A stretch of 64,000 nucleotides of DNA, from positions 124,001 to 188,000 of the forward strand of contig NZ_SMYO01000006.1 of NCBI RefSeq assembly GCF_004358205.1, in the 5' to 3' direction. Of this stretch, positions 18,038-25,233 are shown piece by piece; position 1 is the stretch's first letter, and the number at the start of each line of letters is the position of its first letter. The notes beneath the pieces were generated by a model. It did no database searches and was not told the DNA's origin. It saw only the letters and a list, made by a program, of their open reading frames with translations. The position numbers and the translations under genes were made by a program. Source of the stretch: Bacillus salipaludis. GTDB taxonomy: Bacteria > Bacillota > Bacilli > Bacillales_B > DSM-18226.

Positions 18038-18220
18038 GGCTGTGTTAAATGACATTGTTGATTTTTTAACCCTGTTGATTGGAGTGGAAGGCACGAAGAC
18101 TCCTGCGGGAGTACGGGGCAGGGGAGACCCCGCAGGCGCGTAGCGACGAGGAGGCTCCCCGGCACGCCCGCGAACCGCTTGTGCCTGGAACGGAAATCAA
18201 CAGACAAGTTTAACACAGCC
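18038..18220 (+). mobile_element. 183-bp MITE-like element, copy 1
   Basis: The terminal inverted repeats are GGCTGTGTTAAA and TTTAACACAGCC, with a second matching block (TGTTGATT/AATCAACA) six bases further in. The flanks carry a perfect 8-bp direct repeat AATTTTTA (18030-18037 and 18221-18228). The core is GC-rich, foldable (CCTGCGGG...CCCCGCAGG) and has no coding capacity. A second copy of identical length lies at 40958. Confidence 0.85.
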
Positions 18221-18230
18221 AATTTTTAAA

Positions 18231-18262
18231 ACAACTCCGAACGGAAAATTGTTCGGAGTTGT
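18231..18262. terminator. Terminator after the SMR pair
   Basis: A perfect 12-bp stem ACAACTCCGAAC/GTTCGGAGTTGT with an 8-base loop is followed on the minus strand by TTTTAAAAA. It closes the SMR gene pair. Confidence 0.85.
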
Positions 18263-18269
18263 TTATTTA

Positions 18270-18584
18270 TTACGACAAGACCCGAAGCCCGATGACTCCA
18301 ATGATAATTAAAATTACACTTAGCATTCGCCCGACGTTTTTTGATTCACCAAATAAATACATGTTGATGGTCACAGCGCCTGCTGTCCCAATTCCAACCC
18401 AAACGATATAGGCAATACTCAGTTGCAAAAAATGGAAGGAGGTATATAAAAAAGCAAAGGAAGTACAAAAACCGCCGATGTATAATACTCCATTTTTTAA
18501 AGATTTCTGTTGGCTATACATTTTTAGCCCCGCAGCACCTGTGACCTCGCAGGCTGCAGCTAAAAAAACAAACAACCAGCCCAT
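18270..18584 (-). CDS. Small multidrug resistance (SMR) transporter subunit, second gene of a pair
   Basis: This 104-residue protein has four hydrophobic helices and the SMR conserved Glu in helix 1 (LAAACEVTGAAG). Helix 3 carries the family stretch AYIVWVGIGTAGAV. SMR proteins export cations such as quaternary ammonium compounds or guanidinium by proton antiport. Paired SMR genes (YkkC/YkkD, YvdR/YvdS) work as heterodimers. It begins 2 bp after the stop of the upstream partner, with AAGGAG for translation. Whether the substrate is a drug or guanidinium cannot be decided; no guanidine riboswitch was seen upstream. Confidence 0.9.
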   Translation of the reverse strand: MGWLFVFLAAACEVTGAAGLKMYSQQKSLKNGVLYIGGFCTSFAFLYTSFHFLQLSIAYIVWVGIGTAGAVTINMYLFGESKNVGRMLSVILIIIGVIGLRVLS

Positions 18585-18586
18585 GC

Positions 18587-18925
18587 TCAGGCAGCTCCTT
18601 TTTCCTCTGATTTGTTATCTGCCAGATTGAGCCCGATGACCCCGATAATGATTAGAAGGATAAACAAAATCATACCTGTATTAAAGATTCCCCCAAAAAG
18701 GAAGACATCCATTAATACGGTTCCAATTGCCCCAACCCCAGAAAAGATGGCATAAACCGTGCCTGTCGGAAGGGTAGCACAGGCATTCGGGAGAAAATGG
18801 AAGTCAGTAAAAATCACTGCGATAACAAGAGCCCATTCCCACCAAGTATCGGCTGTATTAAATCCATAAACCCATATTAATTCAAACAAACAAGTCAAAC
18901 CCACATAAAGCCAGGCTTTATTCAA
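18587..18925 (-). CDS. Small multidrug resistance (SMR) transporter subunit, first gene of a pair
   Basis: This is a 112-residue, four-helix SMR protein resembling YkkC in length and in the segment LPTGTVYAIFSGVGAIGTVL. The conserved Glu lies in helix 1 (CLFELIWVYGF). I chose the TTG at 18925 because AGAGGTGAG lies 5 bp upstream. The in-frame ATG at 18943 lacks a ribosome binding site and adds six residues. The C-terminus ends in a short charged tail (NKSEEKGAA), as in YkkC. It forms a two-gene unit with the next SMR gene; the products probably make a heterodimer with opposite membrane orientation. Confidence 0.88.
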   Translation of the reverse strand: MNKAWLYVGLTCLFELIWVYGFNTADTWWEWALVIAVIFTDFHFLPNACATLPTGTVYAIFSGVGAIGTVLMDVFLFGGIFNTGMILFILLIIIGVIGLNLADNKSEEKGAA

Positions 18926-19007
18926 ATTACTCACCTCTAGCATGCCCGTTTTCTATTTTATATTGCCCGATATGTACTACTCACATTAACATAGAATACC
19001 ACTTTGA

Positions 19008-19049
19008 GGTGCCTGTCACCACCCGGTTTTTGTGGTTTTTTGTCGAATT
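19008..19049. repeat. Small palindromic repeat, copy 1 (core GGTGCCTGTCACC)
   Basis: The core GGTGCCTGTCACC (19008-19020) is followed by ACCCGGTTTTTGTGG and TGTCGAATT. The same core occurs at 45860, and a fully palindromic form at 48274. Confidence 0.65.
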
Positions 19050-19134
19050 AAAAGAGAAACAATGATGAATTTAATTTTTTTCATATATAATGTAAGGGGA
19101 GAATTTTGAGTTTTATTGTTTGGAGTGGAGGATT

Positions 19135-19728
19135 ATGAGTCGATCTTTTGCAAAATGGTACGATTTTTTTATGAGTCCATTAGAAAATAAAAAATTTAAT
19201 GGGATTCGCAAGGAACTTCTCTCAAAGGCAAGGGGGAGTGTACTTGAATTAGGTTCAGGGACAGGGATTAATTTTCCTTTATATACGGAATGTGATAAGG
19301 TAACTGCCATTGAACCGAGTCCATATATGATTGAGAATTCCTTAGAAAAGAAAAAACAATCGGTTGTCCCGATTGAACTGGTCCAGGCAAGTGCCGAAGA
19401 ATTACCATTTGCAGATAATACCTTTGATACGGTTGTAGCCACTCTTGTATTTTGCACGATTCCCAACCCGGAAAGAGCCATGTTAGAAATGAAACGGGTA
19501 TCAAAGCCGGATGGGAAAATCCTTTTATTTGAACATGTGAAAATGGAAAATCGTGTTCTTGCTGCGCTACAGGAGGGCTTAACACCTGTTTGGAAAAAAA
19601 TTTGTGATGGATGCTGTTTAGATCGGGACACCTTGGAGTTATTAATCGCCCATGGCTTAGATGTAACAGAGGTACATAAGTATTACCGTGATTTATTTAT
19701 TTTTGCTGAGGCAATCAATAGAAAGTAA
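19135..19728 (+). CDS. Class I SAM-dependent methyltransferase
   Basis: This 197-residue methyltransferase of the Methyltransf_11 type has motif I VLELGSGTGINFPLY (about residues 36-50), an acidic end of strand 2 (VTAIEPSPYM), motif II ADNTFDTVVATLVFCTI and post-motif GKILLFEHV. The substrate is unknown; the group includes UbiE- and METTL7-like enzymes. I placed the start at the ATG at 19135 because TGGAGTGGAGG ends 4 bp earlier; the in-frame TTG at 19120 precedes that site. The gene is monocistronic and followed by a weak terminator shared with the convergent CWC gene. Confidence 0.87.
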   Translation: MSRSFAKWYDFFMSPLENKKFNGIRKELLSKARGSVLELGSGTGINFPLYTECDKVTAIEPSPYMIENSLEKKKQSVVPIELVQASAEELPFADNTFDTVVATLVFCTIPNPERAMLEMKRVSKPDGKILLFEHVKMENRVLAALQEGLTPVWKKICDGCCLDRDTLELLIAHGLDVTEVHKYYRDLFIFAEAINRK

Positions 19729-19779
19729 TTGGTGGATTCAGGAAAGGTATTAGTATTTATAAAATATCGATAACATGAG

Positions 19780-19808
19780 AAAACGCAAGGATTGCCCTCG
19801 CGTTTTTT
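19780..19808. terminator. Bidirectional terminator
   Basis: AAAACGC (19780-19786) pairs with GCGTTTT, with extra AGG/CCT pairing inside and T-runs on both strands. It lies between the convergent methyltransferase and CWC genes. Confidence 0.65.
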
Positions 19809-20004
19809 AGTTTATTTTATGATCTTCCTTATACTTATCTAAACAATTTTTGCAGATACAATGTTTTCTTAAACTTTCTGCAGGAACCAACTCTAAAATT
19901 TCATTCGGAAATACTTCTAAGTCACACCAGCAGTTACCATGCTCCCCGGACCCAGACATACATTGATTTTCTTCTCCACATATAGGACAATATTTATTAG
20001 ACAT
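19807..20004 (-). CDS. Cysteine-rich CWC family protein
   Basis: This is a 65-residue protein with nine cysteines in the pattern CPICGEENQC...CWC...CICKNCL, which matches the Cys_rich_CWC family of small putative metal-binding proteins. The FPNEILELVPAESLRKHC stretch between the Cys clusters is also family-typical. Four of the Cys pairs could bind one or two zinc ions or an Fe-S cluster. The start ATG follows GGAGGAG on the coding strand. Its cellular role is unknown. Confidence 0.85.
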   Translation of the reverse strand: MSNKYCPICGEENQCMSGSGEHGNCWCDLEVFPNEILELVPAESLRKHCICKNCLDKYKEDHKIN

Positions 20005-20050
20005 TTACAACTCCTCCTCAACCCTTGGTGCAACATGCGGTAATTGCACT

Positions 20051-20107
20051 CTTTTTCTCTAATTTTAACTCATCTGAAGTTGTTTTGTTGAAAAATTATT
20101 GCGATTA
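20051..20107. repeat. Dispersed intergenic repeat B, copy 1
   Basis: About 57 bp containing AACTCATCTGAAGTTGTTTT and then TTGAAAAATTATTGCGATT. It matches 21833-21905 with a short insertion in the latter. The AACT...AAGTT part is weakly palindromic. Both copies flank the dbpA gene. Confidence 0.5.
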
Positions 20108-20158
20108 ATTTTACATGAGGGAAACTAAGCACCGACCGTCGTAATCTTCCAAATTCCA

Positions 20159-21604
20159 TTATTTAAGCGCCTTGCTCACTTTCAGCGTTTTTCCTTTAAT
20201 CGTTGTATTCTCCATGGCTTGAAGCACGAGCGAGCCCTTTCCGTTAAGAATATCAACATAAGACAAATGATCCTGAATCGTAATAATGCCGATATCTTCT
20301 GCTGTTACCCCGGGAATTTTTGCAATCGTCCCAACAAAATCAATCGCGCGAAGCTTCTTCTTTTTTCCTCCGCTAAAATGGAGTTTCATAATGCCTTGGT
20401 TGATCCGGGCCGATTTGTTATTTCTCACGACACGGCGACCGCTAATTTTTTCATCAAAAGCAGCTTTTCCGGCTTCAACCTCCTGTGATGACGGGGCTTC
20501 CATTGCCGGAATCTCAAAGCCAATGTATTTTTCAATTGCCTTAACGAATTTTCCCTCGAAAGGGGTAGCAAACGTAATCGCTTTTCCCTTATTGCCGGCA
20601 CGGCCGGTTCGTCCTGTTCGGTGTACATAGCTCTCTTTTTCCATGGGAACATCATAGTTAATGACAAGTGTCACTTGATCAATATCAATTCCTCGTGCTG
20701 CCACATCTGTAGCTACAAGATAACGGAAATTCCCCATTTTAAAACCGTCCATAACTGCAAAGCGATCCTGTTGTTCTAATCCTCCATGAAGTCTTTCACA
20801 AGAATAATTGGCCTCGTCCAATTCAGTATAAACGTTATCAACGTGCTCTTTTGTTCTGCAAAAAATAAGACAGCTATCTGGATTTTCAAGAACTGTAACG
20901 TCTTTTAGAAGGGAAATCTTGTCGCCTTCCTTTACCTCGATTAACCGGTGCTCTATTGTATCCGTGGTAATTCCTGAAGCCGCAATATCGATATTCACGG
21001 GATCCTTCATATACTTATGGCAGAGATTTTCAACATCTTTAGGCAATGTAGCAGAAAATACCATGGTTACCCTGTTTGAAGGAAGTTCATTTATGATGTC
21101 TTCTACCTCGTCAATGAACCCCATATTTAGCATTTCATCCGCTTCATCGATGATTAGATATTTTATTTTTTCTAAAGTTAAAGTACCTCTTTCAATATGG
21201 TCTATGACACGTCCAGGTGTCCCGACGACGACATGTGTTTTTTGATTTAATTCTTCTTTTTGTTTTGTAAAAGGTTCTTTTCCATAAACGGCTAATGCTT
21301 TAATCCGTTTAAATCTTCCAATATTCGTAACATCCTCTCGAACTTGAACCGCAAGCTCTCTAGTTGGTGTCAGAATTAATGCTTGTGGCTTTTTTTCTTC
21401 CCATTCTATTCTCTCGCAAAGAGGGATCGAAAAGGATGCAGTCTTGCCGCTTCCGGTTTGGGATTTTACAACCAGGTCCTGATTTTTCATTGCTAATGGG
21501 ATAACTTTACTCTGAACCTCTGTAGGAGTATCATATTTTAAAATAGTAAGTGCTCGTGTTATTTCTTTGCTTAACTGGAAATCGGCAAAATTTTTATCAC
21601 TCAT
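20159..21604 (-). CDS. dbpA: DEAD-box ATP-dependent RNA helicase DbpA (YxiN)
   Basis: DbpA unwinds RNA during 50S ribosome assembly and recognises hairpin 92 of 23S rRNA through its C-terminal domain. The 481-residue protein has the Q motif region, [14 protein letters not shown] motif I ([13 protein letters not shown]), motif Ia PTRELAVQ, motif II DEAD ([14 protein letters not shown]), SAT (VFSATLP), and motif [10 protein letters not shown]. Residues from about 405 on form the DbpA RNA-binding domain ([20 protein letters not shown]). The gene is monocistronic. The 435-bp region upstream holds the repeats and promoter of the divergent desaturase. Confidence 0.95.
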   Translation of the reverse strand: MSDKNFADFQLSKEITRALTILKYDTPTEVQSKVIPLAMKNQDLVVKSQTGSGKTASFSIPLCERIEWEEKKPQALILTPTRELAVQVREDVTNIGRFKRIKALAVYGKEPFTKQKEELNQKTHVVVGTPGRVIDHIERGTLTLEKIKYLIIDEADEMLNMGFIDEVEDIINELPSNRVTMVFSATLPKDVENLCHKYMKDPVNIDIAASGITTDTIEHRLIEVKEGDKISLLKDVTVLENPDSCLIFCRTKEHVDNVYTELDEANYSCERLHGGLEQQDRFAVMDGFKMGNFRYLVATDVAARGIDIDQVTLVINYDVPMEKESYVHRTGRTGRAGNKGKAITFATPFEGKFVKAIEKYIGFEIPAMEAPSSQEVEAGKAAFDEKISGRRVVRNNKSARINQGIMKLHFSGGKKKKLRAIDFVGTIAKIPGVTAEDIGIITIQDHLSYVDILNGKGSLVLQAMENTTIKGKTLKVSKALK

Positions 21605-21751
21605 GTGGTAACCTCGTTTTTTTATATTATCCGATCGTTATTTAGGATTTCTCGTAAAGAAATTTCATATGCAGATCGAATATGTTTCATTATACTTGAA
21701 ACCCATTCAAATCACCCATTATTTTAAAATAATCTACTCCTGCAACTCCAA

Positions 21752-21821
21752 CTACTAACAAGTCTAATTTTCTTCCTATATACCTTATATAATGACAAAA
21801 CAAGAAGGGAATTACAAAATG
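21752..21821 (+). repeat. Duplicate of the desaturase leader, upstream copy
   Basis: It matches 21972-22042 at about 94% identity, including CTACTAACAAGTCTAATT, the ribosome binding site AAGAAGGGAATT and the ATG. In this copy the ATG is followed by CAG TAA, so it is a vestigial translation start. Confidence 0.8.
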
Positions 21822-21832
21822 CAGTAATTTCA

Positions 21833-21905
21833 TTCTTTTCTCGTATTGTAACTCATAAGAAGTTGTTTTGTTGAAAAAAATAAAATCGGAAATTATCGCG
21901 ATTGA
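21833..21905. repeat. Dispersed intergenic repeat B, copy 2
   Basis: It shares AACTCAT-AA/CT-GAAGTTGTTTTGTTGAAAAA and ATTATYGCGATT with 20051-20107, with about a dozen extra bases inside. Confidence 0.5.
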
Positions 21906-21938
21906 ACATTGGAAAGTATGAAAAAAATCAGCTTGTAC

Positions 21939-21967
21939 ATGACATTTGTCATATCGTGTACATGACA
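21939..21967 (+). promoter_or_regulatory. DesR-like operator ahead of the desaturase gene
   Basis: A perfect palindrome ATGACATTTGTCAT (21939-21952) is followed by another ATGACA half-site (21962-21967). Two adjacent ATGACA/TGTCAT sites are what I recall for the DesR-controlled des promoter of B. subtilis. It lies about 75-100 bp before the start codon. Confidence 0.55.
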
Positions 21968-22039
21968 CCTGCTACTAACAAGTCTAATTTTCTTCCTATA
22001 TACTTTATATAACGACAGAACAAGAAGGGAATTACAAAA

Positions 22040-23071
22040 ATGACCTTAGAAAATACGAAAAATCTCAAAAAACAAGTTGCTCCCTTTGAACAATCATCGA
22101 CAAAAGAAAGCGTCTGGCAGCTCATCAACACAGTCGTACCATTTTTTCTTTTATGGTACCTTGCCTATATCAGCCTTTCCGTTTCTTATTGGTTAGCATT
22201 GGTTCCCATTTTGTTAGCCTCTGGCTTTTTGACACGAATTTTCATTATTTTTCATGATTGTACCCATCATTCCTTTTTCAAAAACCGCCGTGTCAACCGG
22301 ATCATTGGCACTTCAATGGGTGTATTAACCCTATTCCCGTTTGATCAATGGGGACACGAGCATTCTGTTCATCATGCGACAAGCGGGAACTTGGATAAGC
22401 GCGGCACTGGAGATATATGGACGCTTACGGTTGAAGAGTATTTGGCAGCACCACTTAGACTTCGTTTAGCCTATCGTTTTTATCGTAATCCATTCGTTAT
22501 GTTTGGATTAGGACCGATTTATGTTTTTCTACTTAAAAATAGATTTAACCGTAAAGGTGCTAAAAAGAAGGAACGTATGAACACGTATTTAACCAATGTT
22601 TTAATCGTTGCTCTAATGGGATTGCTTATTTGGGCAATCGGCTGGCAGTCGTTTCTCTTGGTTGAAGGTTCTATTTTCTTAATTTCAGGTGCCATTGGTA
22701 TATGGCTGTTTTATGTACAGCACACTTTTGAGGATTCTTATTTTGAAGAAGACAAAGAGTGGGAATATGTAAAGGCAGCGGTTGAAGGAAGTTCTTATTA
22801 TAAGCTTCCGAAGGTTATCCAATTCCTTACAGGTAATATTGGTTATCACCACGTTCACCATTTAAGTCCAAGGGTTCCAAATTATAAACTTGAAGAAGCA
22901 CATAATCAGACGCATCCATTACAAAACGTACCAACCATCACCCTTGCTACAAGTTTGCGCTCTCTAAAGTTCCGCCTATGGGATGAGGAAAGCAAGAATT
23001 TTGTAAGCTTTCGGGAGATTAAATATTTACCAAAACGCAATATTACAGTCCAAGTAAAACCTGAACATTAA
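22040..23071 (+). CDS. des: Membrane fatty-acid desaturase (Des type)
   Basis: This membrane-bound di-iron desaturase introduces a double bond into phospholipid acyl chains, typically on cold shift. The 343-residue protein has four to six hydrophobic helices and three histidine boxes: HDCTHHSFF (about residues 73-81), HEHSVHHATSG (about 110-118) and GYHHVHHLSP (about 272-281). In B. subtilis des is controlled by DesK/DesR. Here the operator is visible, but only a damaged desR follows and desK is absent. The ribosome binding site AAGAAGGGAATT and ATG lie inside the second copy of a 70-bp repeat. Confidence 0.93.
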   Translation: MTLENTKNLKKQVAPFEQSSTKESVWQLINTVVPFFLLWYLAYISLSVSYWLALVPILLASGFLTRIFIIFHDCTHHSFFKNRRVNRIIGTSMGVLTLFPFDQWGHEHSVHHATSGNLDKRGTGDIWTLTVEEYLAAPLRLRLAYRFYRNPFVMFGLGPIYVFLLKNRFNRKGAKKKERMNTYLTNVLIVALMGLLIWAIGWQSFLLVEGSIFLISGAIGIWLFYVQHTFEDSYFEEDKEWEYVKAAVEGSSYYKLPKVIQFLTGNIGYHHVHHLSPRVPNYKLEEAHNQTHPLQNVPTITLATSLRSLKFRLWDEESKNFVSFREIKYLPKRNITVQVKPEH

Positions 23072-23077
23072 TTTTTA

Positions 23078-23106
23078 GAGACTCTCCTTCATATAAGGGG
23101 AGTCTC
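23078..23106 (+). terminator. Terminator after the desaturase gene
   Basis: GAGACTCTCC and GGGGAGTCTC form a 10-bp stem with a 9-base loop. The following T-run is weak. Confidence 0.6.
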
Positions 23107-23141
23107 CTTAATTAGACACGCCAGATAAGGAGAGAACCTAG

Positions 23142-23654
23142 ATGATTCGAATTGTCATTGCTGAGGATCAAGAACTGCTGTTAGGGGCAATTGGTTCCCT
23201 GCTTAATTTGGAAGAGGATATGGAAGTGGTTGGCCAAGCATGTGATGGGGAAGAGGCCCTTGCACTTGTAAAGCAACTACAACCGGATATTTGCCTGATG
23301 GATATCGAGATGCCTAAAAAGAGCGGACTTGAGGCAGCAGAAGCTTTGAGGTCAACTGGATGTAAAGTGATGATTTTTACAACCTTTGCGAAGACTGGAT
23401 ATTTTGAGCGAGCCTTAAAAGCGGATGTTAGAGGTTATTTATTAAAGGACAGCCCGAGCGAAGAGTTAGCTTGCTCGATCCGCCGCATTATGGCTGGAGA
23501 GCGGAGTTATTCCCCAGAGTTAATAGAAGATGATGATCTTGTTTTTGAACCTTTCTCCGCCAATCAACCATCAAGCCAAAGAAGTGATACGATTGGAACG
23601 GTTAGAAATTACATTTCAACTATAATGGAAAAAATGAAGTTACCGACTGGTTGA
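23142..23654 (+). pseudogene. desR: Decayed DesR response regulator: intact receiver, damaged HTH
   Basis: The first 130 residues are a full CheY-like receiver domain very close to B. subtilis DesR, with IAEDQELLLGAIGSLLNLE, the phosphoacceptor Asp54 (CLMDIEMP) and GYLLKDSPSEELA. The LuxR-type DNA-binding domain is broken. The residues PINHQAKEVIRL, which match the PLTDREKEVLEL start of that domain, are found one frame over (23560-23595). The original frame then resumes at GTVRNYISTIMEKMKL, and about 18 residues of the recognition helices are missing. The frame stops after 170 residues instead of about 199. The product cannot bind DNA as DesR does; it could survive as a lone receiver. No desK lies between des and this gene. 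Confidence 0.8.
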
Positions 23655-23678
23655 GAAATGACTATTTGAAAGATATTC

Positions 23679-23712
23679 GGGCTTGCCTAGATGGCAAGTC
23701 CATTTTGTTTTT
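23679..23712 (+). terminator. Terminator after desR
   Basis: GGGCTTGCC and GGCAAGTCC form a 9-bp stem with a 5-base loop, followed by CATTTTGTTTTT. Confidence 0.75.
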
Positions 23713-23804
23713 AGGACGGGGAAAGAACGACCCAAAGATATACAAAACCATGATATACTAGAAATTGGTATAATTTATTTAAAATAACGGTGGGAGTTGT
23801 CATA

Positions 23805-25136
23805 ATGGTCGCGATTGGTGTGTTAGGTTCAAACCTTTATATTGATGCTATATCTCCATATTATCATTTATTTCCGGAAATCTCGTTTATCAACTATACA
23901 TATGATTCGCCGTGGGAAATTAACCATTTGATTGATCAGGCCGGGAAAGAGGTGGATTTTTTACTTTTCTCGGGTGCAATTGCGTATTATTTCGGGCAGA
24001 AAAAAATAAATGAAAACCAATTGATGGCTACCTATGTTCCATTTAATGAATTCGTTGTTTCGCTTTCATTGTTTTCAATTTACTTTCATGAAAAAATCCC
24101 GTTGGAAAAGATTTCGATTGATTTGCCTAAACAGGAATTTTTAGAGAATGTCTTAAAAGAACTCCATATAACGGATCCAACTTTATTTGTGAAAGACTAC
24201 CCGTGGGTTTATCACGTAGAAGAAGAGAAGGCAGGCTTTGATATTACTCAATTCGTTCATTTCCATGCGGATTTATATAAAGAGAAAAAAACACAATTTG
24301 CTTTAACAAGTATACATGCAGTATATGAAGAGTTACAGAAATTGTCTATTCCTTCCATTTATATGGTTCAGCCGAAGCAATCCCTGAAAGAAGGATTGGA
24401 AAGGGCAGTGACGTTAACGAGATTAAAGAAAACAAAGGATTCACAGATCGCTGTCATCTCGATAAAAATAGCAAATTATCCAATCCAACAGGAAGAACAA
24501 GTTTTTCGCCTGCAGATCCTGCAGCATTTAAACCAAATGGCAAAGCAATTAAATGCAAGAGTATCACTGGACCAACATCAGCCATTTACTATTTATACGA
24601 ATCGCGGTTCAATGGAGGTTGCTCTAAAAGAACAAAATCTGCAAAAAATTCTTGAGCTTGAAGGAAAAATAAATTCGCCTTTACAGATTGGAATCGGTTA
24701 TGGATATACGATGAATGAGGCCGAAAACCATGCGACAGAAGCCTTATATTTTACAGAAAAACAGGCAACAGAAAAAACAACTATTTTTATATTAGATGAA
24801 GACAAAAAACTGATTGGTCCTTTGTTTGAAAATGAAAAACAATATGTCTTAAAAAATGAAAATCAACATATTCAATCTTTAGCGGATCAACTTAAAATGA
24901 CGGCGAAAAATCTAATCCGCTTTTTTGATTTTGTTCGGCTACATCAATTTCGTTCATTCTCGGCACAGGAATTGGCAGATTATTTAACGGTAAGTAGGCG
25001 TTCTGCTGAGAGGTTAATTAAAAGATTTCTTGAAAAAGAATTACTTACAATTACGGGGGAAGAGCAGCCATATGACCAAGGACGCCCGCGGGCACTTTAT
25101 AATATCTCGGAAAAGCTAAAAAAATATTTCTCCTAA
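23805..25136 (+). CDS. Transcriptional regulator with degenerate GGDEF-like and C-terminal winged-helix domains
   Basis: This 443-residue protein looks like a cytosolic regulator of the neighbouring amino-acid genes. The N-terminal third (LGSNLYIDAISPYYHLFPEI) resembles no fold I can name. The middle includes a stretch like a degenerate GGDEF domain (IGIGYGYTMNEAENHATEAL near residue 300), and the C-terminus is a winged helix (ELADYLTVSRRSAERLIKRF and GRPRALYNIS). The ATG at 23805 lies 8 bp after GGTGGGAG; the GTG at 23790 lies before that site. It precedes and probably controls the racemase gene, whose leader has an inverted repeat at 25186-25209. Confidence 0.72.
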   Translation: MVAIGVLGSNLYIDAISPYYHLFPEISFINYTYDSPWEINHLIDQAGKEVDFLLFSGAIAYYFGQKKINENQLMATYVPFNEFVVSLSLFSIYFHEKIPLEKISIDLPKQEFLENVLKELHITDPTLFVKDYPWVYHVEEEKAGFDITQFVHFHADLYKEKKTQFALTSIHAVYEELQKLSIPSIYMVQPKQSLKEGLERAVTLTRLKKTKDSQIAVISIKIANYPIQQEEQVFRLQILQHLNQMAKQLNARVSLDQHQPFTIYTNRGSMEVALKEQNLQKILELEGKINSPLQIGIGYGYTMNEAENHATEALYFTEKQATEKTTIFILDEDKKLIGPLFENEKQYVLKNENQHIQSLADQLKMTAKNLIRFFDFVRLHQFRSFSAQELADYLTVSRRSAERLIKRFLEKELLTITGEEQPYDQGRPRALYNISEKLKKYFS

Positions 25137-25185
25137 AAGGATTGTTTTTTGAAAATTTACAGTATATTATAAAAATGACCGATTA

Positions 25186-25209
25186 GCGACAATAAAACGA
25201 CGGTGTCGC
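25186..25209 (+). promoter_or_regulatory. Inverted repeat in the racemase leader, candidate operator
   Basis: GCGACA (25186-25191) and TGTCGC (25204-25209) are separated by 12 bp. A possible promoter TTGTTT-N16-TATTAT (25143-25170) lies just upstream, which would put the repeat at the start of the transcript. Confidence 0.4.
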
Positions 25210-25233
25210 AAATATAGAGGAGGAAAAATCATC

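Larger units (their letters stand above)
21605..22039. other. Repeat-rich intergenic region upstream of the desaturase
   Basis: This 435-bp region contains two near-identical 70-bp blocks (21752-21821 and 21972-22042), repeat B copy 2 (21833-21905) and a DesR-like operator (21939-21967). The first 70-bp block ends in its own ATG followed two codons later by a stop. No gene longer than that was credible. Confidence 0.7.

Noticed and set aside
18926..19130. Guanidine (ykkC) riboswitch ahead of the SMR pair
   Set aside because: None of the conserved elements I would expect was visible in the region upstream of 18925.
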